The position numbers and the translations under genes are program-made. From Clostridia bacterium (GTDB taxonomy: Bacteria > Bacillota > Clostridia > Oscillospirales > CAG-272), in contig JAFYBI010000393.1 in the NCBI GenBank assembly GCA_017540285.1, positions 1-7,413 of the forward strand: a stretch of DNA of 7,413 nt, written 5' to 3'. Positions 4,652-7,413 of the stretch are shown piece by piece. The notes beneath the pieces were generated by a model that was not told the origin of the DNA, did not search any database, and was given only the letters and a program-made list of their open reading frames with translations. Numbering within the stretch: the first letter of the stretch is position 1; each line of letters starts with the position of its first letter.

Positions 4652-6313
4652 ATGAGACACCGCAAACTCTCCCGCATCCTCCCATTCGTTTTTCTCGCCG
4701 TCGTGCTGGCGATGACGCTCGCCGTCACGGTGTTCGCGGACGACGGAGAATCCGGCCCGGCGTCGTTCGCCTACGGTACCGCGCTGGCGCTTCTCCCGCC
4801 GCTGATCGCGATCGTCCTCGCCCTCATCACGAAGGAGGTCTATTCGTCCCTCTTCGTCGGCATCATCGCGGGCGGCCTTCTCGCGACGAACTTCTCCTTC
4901 GCAGGAACGCTTGACACCGTCATCAACGACGGCATCATCACCGCCGTGTCCGACAACGCCGGCATCTTCATCTTCCTCGTCATCCTCGGCGTCCTCGTGG
5001 CCCTGCTCAACCGCACGGGCGCGTCGGCGGCGTTCGGCAAGTGGGCGCAGAAGAACATCAAGACCCGCGTCGGCGCGCAGCTCGCCACCTTCCTGCTCGG
5101 CGTCCTGATCTTCATCGACGACTACTTCAACTGCCTCACGGTCGGCTCCGTCATGCAGCCAGTCACGGACAGCCACAAGATCTCCCGCGCCAAGCTCGCG
5201 TACCTCATCGACGCGACGGCGGCCCCGATCTGCATGATCGCCCCGATCTCCTCGTGGGCGGCCGCGGTCTCCTCCTACGCGGAGGGCACGGGCTATTCCG
5301 GCCTCAGCCTCTTCGTCCGCGCGATCCCCTATAACTTCTATTCGCTCCTCACCCTCGTCTTCATCATCGCCCTCGCCTGCATGAAGTTCGACTACGGCCC
5401 GATGGCGAAGCACGAAAAGAACGCCATCGAAAAGGGCGACCTCTTCACCTCCGGCACCGAGCACGCGGCGGAGAGCACGGGCAAGGCCGGTACGAAGGGC
5501 AAGGTCTATGACCTCGTTCTCCCGATCGTCGTCCTGATCATCGTCTGCGTCATCGGCCTCATCTACATCGGCGGCTTCTTCGGCACCGACGCCTGGGGCG
5601 GCACGGATTACAAGGGCGACTTCATCGGCGCGTTCTCCAACACCGACGCCGTCATCGGTCTCCCGTGGGGCGGCATCATCACCATCGTCCTCGTGATGCT
5701 CTACCTCGTCGCCCGCCGCACCATCACCTTCAAGGAAGCGATGGAGTGCATCCCCGAGGGCTTCAAGGCCATGGTCCCCGCGATCATGATCCTCACCTTC
5801 GCGGGTTCTCTGAAGAACATGACCTCCGCGCTCGGTTCCGCCGAATTCGTCAAGGGCTTCATGAGCGGCGCGGCGGAAGGCCTCACGGCTCTGCTCCCGG
5901 CGGTCATCTTCCTCGTCGCGGTGTTCATCTCCTTCTCGACCGGTACGTCCTGGGGCACCTTCGGCATTCTGATCCCGATCGTCACGAGCATCTTCCCGGC
6001 GTCGTCCGAGCTCATGTACATCGGCATGTCCGCCTGCCTCGCGGGCGCGGTCTGCGGCGACCACTGCTCCCCGATCTCCGACACGACGATCATGTCCTCG
6101 GCGGGTGCGCGCTGCGACCACATCAACCACGTCTCTACCCAGCTCCCGTACGCGATCACCGTGGCGGCGGTCTCCTTCGTCTCCTTCCTGATTGCTGCGT
6201 TCGTGAGCGTCCTGATCCCGAGCATCCAGACCTGGTTCATCTCCCTGCCCATCGCCGTTGTCCTGATGATCGGCACGCTGTTCGTCATCAAGATGCGCGT
6301 TGTGAAGAAATAA
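4652..6313 (+). CDS. NhaC-family transporter, likely lysine transporter (LysW type)
   Basis: This 553-residue polytopic membrane protein belongs to the Na+/H+ antiporter NhaC family. Signature stretches are FIDDYFNCLTVGSVM (154-168), ISSWAAAVSSY (199-209), STGTSWGTFGI (429-439) and GDHCSPISDTTIMSS (469-483). Many hydrophobic segments run throughout. Residues 6-30 form a positively charged then hydrophobic N-terminus ending FADDG, either a cleavable signal or a first helix. A hydrophilic loop lies near 248-285. AAAGGAA (4638-4644) is 7 nt before the ATG. Family membership alone would suggest Na+/H+ (or malate/lactate) exchange. The lysine riboswitch in its leader instead points to lysine uptake, since comparative work on L boxes predicted NhaC-type lysine transporters named LysW. 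It is expected to be expressed when lysine is scarce. It is a single-gene unit closed by a terminator. Confidence 0.93.
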   Translation: MRHRKLSRILPFVFLAVVLAMTLAVTVFADDGESGPASFAYGTALALLPPLIAIVLALITKEVYSSLFVGIIAGGLLATNFSFAGTLDTVINDGIITAVSDNAGIFIFLVILGVLVALLNRTGASAAFGKWAQKNIKTRVGAQLATFLLGVLIFIDDYFNCLTVGSVMQPVTDSHKISRAKLAYLIDATAAPICMIAPISSWAAAVSSYAEGTGYSGLSLFVRAIPYNFYSLLTLVFIIALACMKFDYGPMAKHEKNAIEKGDLFTSGTEHAAESTGKAGTKGKVYDLVLPIVVLIIVCVIGLIYIGGFFGTDAWGGTDYKGDFIGAFSNTDAVIGLPWGGIITIVLVMLYLVARRTITFKEAMECIPEGFKAMVPAIMILTFAGSLKNMTSALGSAEFVKGFMSGAAEGLTALLPAVIFLVAVFISFSTGTSWGTFGILIPIVTSIFPASSELMYIGMSACLAGAVCGDHCSPISDTTIMSSAGARCDHINHVSTQLPYAITVAAVSFVSFLIAAFVSVLIPSIQTWFISLPIAVVLMIGTLFVIKMRVVKK

Positions 6314-6334
6314 ACACCGGCAAAACAGAAAACG

Positions 6335-6361
6335 CCCCCGGATTCCCGAAGGATCCGGGGG
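6335..6361. terminator. Bidirectional terminator between convergent genes
   Basis: CCCCCGGAT (6335-6343) pairs perfectly with ATCCGGGGG (6353-6361) around a 9-nt loop. On the plus strand it is followed by ACTTTTG, serving the NhaC-family gene that stops at 6313. On the minus strand it is followed by CGTTTTCTGTTTTG, serving the DUF4097 gene that stops at 6371. The T tract is better on the minus side. Confidence 0.85.
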
Positions 6362-6370
6362 ACTTTTGCG

Positions 6371-7306
6371 TCAGTCATCGAGCAGCTCGATCCCGGCGGC
6401 GATCTCGATGGTGATGTCCCCGTTGACGGTCGATGCCACGAAGGGGGATTCACCCGTTTCCTTCGGGACGGTGACGCGCCCGTTTTTGGATGATGTGACG
6501 TAGTTCATCGGCTTTAGAAGGATCGCCTTGATCGCGCCGTTGACGCTTTCGGCGTTTACCTTATCTCCGAGAACGCTGTTGAGCTCGATATCTCCGTTCA
6601 CTGTCTTTGCATAGAGCATTCCGAACCGACCGGTCGATGTGATCCTGCCGTTTCCGGTCGCGAAGGATTTCGCCGCGGAGACGCTTTCATCGACGATGTC
6701 ACCGTTTGTCGTCTTGCCTGACACAATTCCGGTCATTCCACGGACCTGATGCGAATCATAGCAGACGGCAAAGCGAATATTTCCATTCCTGCTGTCTGCC
6801 ATTGCCCAGTCTACTGGAATTTCGATATGCGTGTCGCCGTTTACGGTATTGGTGGTGACGCGCTCGAAGGATACCGTTCCCGGGGACGCTTTGACAGTGA
6901 TGTCGCTGTTCGCGCTCTTCACTTCCAGATCTGAATAGATGCCGTTGGCGAGCCGCACCTCGATCTTTCCGGGCTTCGGGCTGAAGATGCCGATCTTCTG
7001 ATACCATTTCCGCTGATCGACCTCTTTCACGACGAGCGTGCCGCCGTTCGATTCGACCGTGATCCGGACGGAGGGATCGGTCTTCGCTTCGACGGCGGGC
7101 TGCCCGTCTCCGGCATTTGTGACCGTGACGTCCGCGTTGACCGCATGGATTTCCACGGCGTCGTAGCGATCCTTCAGGTCCTCAGACAATACGGCGTATT
7201 GGTCGTTCGCTTTGCGTTCGGCGAGCATCGTCGGAAATGTCGCGAGCATCAGGACGCCGCCTGCGATCACCAGGAGAACGGCGAGGATGCACAGTGTTCT
7301 TTTCAT
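6371..7306 (-). CDS. DUF4097-type beta-repeat protein, membrane anchored
   Basis: This 311-residue protein has an N-terminal hydrophobic helix (residues 3-23, after MKR), which acts as a signal anchor or uncleaved signal. The rest is rich in short beta repeats built around an NG turn: NTVNGDTHIEI (153-163), KTTNGDI (198-204), KTVNGDIEL (234-242), ESVNGAIKA (253-261), SKNGRVTV (273-280) and STVNGDITIEI (292-302). This is the DUF4097 right-handed beta-stack pattern, whose biochemical role is unknown; it presumably faces outside the membrane. AAGGAGG lies 8 nt before the ATG at 7306, inside the end of the upstream gene, whose stop is 3 bp away, so the two are likely co-translated. DUF4097 genes often sit with a DUF1700 membrane protein and a PadR regulator; only the end of the neighbour is visible. 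Its base composition is visibly less GC-rich than the NhaC-family and pncB genes. Confidence 0.9.
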   Translation of the reverse strand: MKRTLCILAVLLVIAGGVLMLATFPTMLAERKANDQYAVLSEDLKDRYDAVEIHAVNADVTVTNAGDGQPAVEAKTDPSVRITVESNGGTLVVKEVDQRKWYQKIGIFSPKPGKIEVRLANGIYSDLEVKSANSDITVKASPGTVSFERVTTNTVNGDTHIEIPVDWAMADSRNGNIRFAVCYDSHQVRGMTGIVSGKTTNGDIVDESVSAAKSFATGNGRITSTGRFGMLYAKTVNGDIELNSVLGDKVNAESVNGAIKAILLKPMNYVTSSKNGRVTVPKETGESPFVASTVNGDITIEIAAGIELLDD

Positions 7307-7309
7307 GGT

Positions 7310-7413
7310 TCAAGCCTCCTTTCTGCGAAGCGGCGCGGCGGCTCCCTTCGCGATGAGCACGGTAAGGCGCGCGAACGCCTTCGCCACGGCGACGGATGCG
7401 AAATAGAACAATA
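7310..7413 (-). CDS. C-terminal end of upstream membrane protein (partial)
   Basis: The last 33 codons of a gene entering from the right edge, ending in TGA at 7312-7310. The tail begins LFYFASVAVAKAFARL and ends PLRRKEA, a hydrophobic then basic pattern typical of a final membrane segment with a cytoplasmic tail. This frame is chosen because it ends 3 bp before the DUF4097 ATG and overlaps its SD, a normal operon junction. One other minus-strand frame is open through the ATG and a third ends at it, but both give arginine-rich non-protein-like translations. By context it may be a DUF1700 (HAAS) family protein; the fragment is too short to prove it. Confidence 0.6.
   Translation of the reverse strand, partial: LFYFASVAVAKAFARLTVLIAKGAAAPLRRKEA

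Noticed and set aside
4619..6130. A 503-codon open frame on the minus strand opposite the NhaC-family gene
   Set aside because: A low-complexity Asp/Glu/Arg-rich translation, antisense to a clear membrane transporter with conserved motifs. It is a codon-bias shadow.

Overview
The window looks like chromosomal DNA from a GC-rich member of the Bacillota, most likely a gut-type Clostridia relative. The reasons are strong AGGAGG-type ribosome binding sites, canonical TTGACA/TATAAT promoters, an L-box (lysine) riboswitch with an intrinsic terminator, a DUF1700-like/DUF4097 gene pair and a COG1313-type radical SAM protein. This placement is an inference from gene content and signals only. No phage, plasmid, CRISPR or IS transposase gene is visible.

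Layout. Bases 1-267 hold no supportable gene but carry a 150-bp palindromic repeat (68-217) with 15-bp perfect terminal inverted repeats and a nested 14-bp inverted repeat. A small cysteine-rich DUF3795-like gene follows on the minus strand (558-268). It has its own near-consensus promoter, and a 16-bp dyad overlaps both its -10 box and its Shine-Dalgarno. Upstream lies a minus-strand operon read from 4218 down to 648: an unrecognised 392-aa protein, nicotinate phosphoribosyltransferase (pncB) and a PflX-like radical SAM protein. The last two overlap by 8 bp. The first gene has a recognisable extended -10 promoter at 4249-4277.

Divergent from that operon, an extended -10 promoter (4340-4368, plus strand) drives a lysine riboswitch (about 4381-4545), a terminator (4579-4615) and a 553-aa NhaC-family transporter (4652-6313). 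The riboswitch argues that this NhaC homologue is a lysine transporter (LysW type) and not a housekeeping Na+/H+ antiporter. A GC-rich bidirectional terminator (6335-6361) separates it from a convergent minus-strand pair: a DUF4097 beta-repeat membrane-anchored protein (7306-6371), and the last 33 codons of an upstream gene that runs off the right edge.

The central operon would salvage nicotinate into NAD; the roles of its first and last genes there are unknown. The strongest points for follow-up are the lysine riboswitch-NhaC assignment, the SD-masking hairpin in front of the DUF3795 gene, the unrecognised protein heading the pncB operon, and the palindromic repeat.
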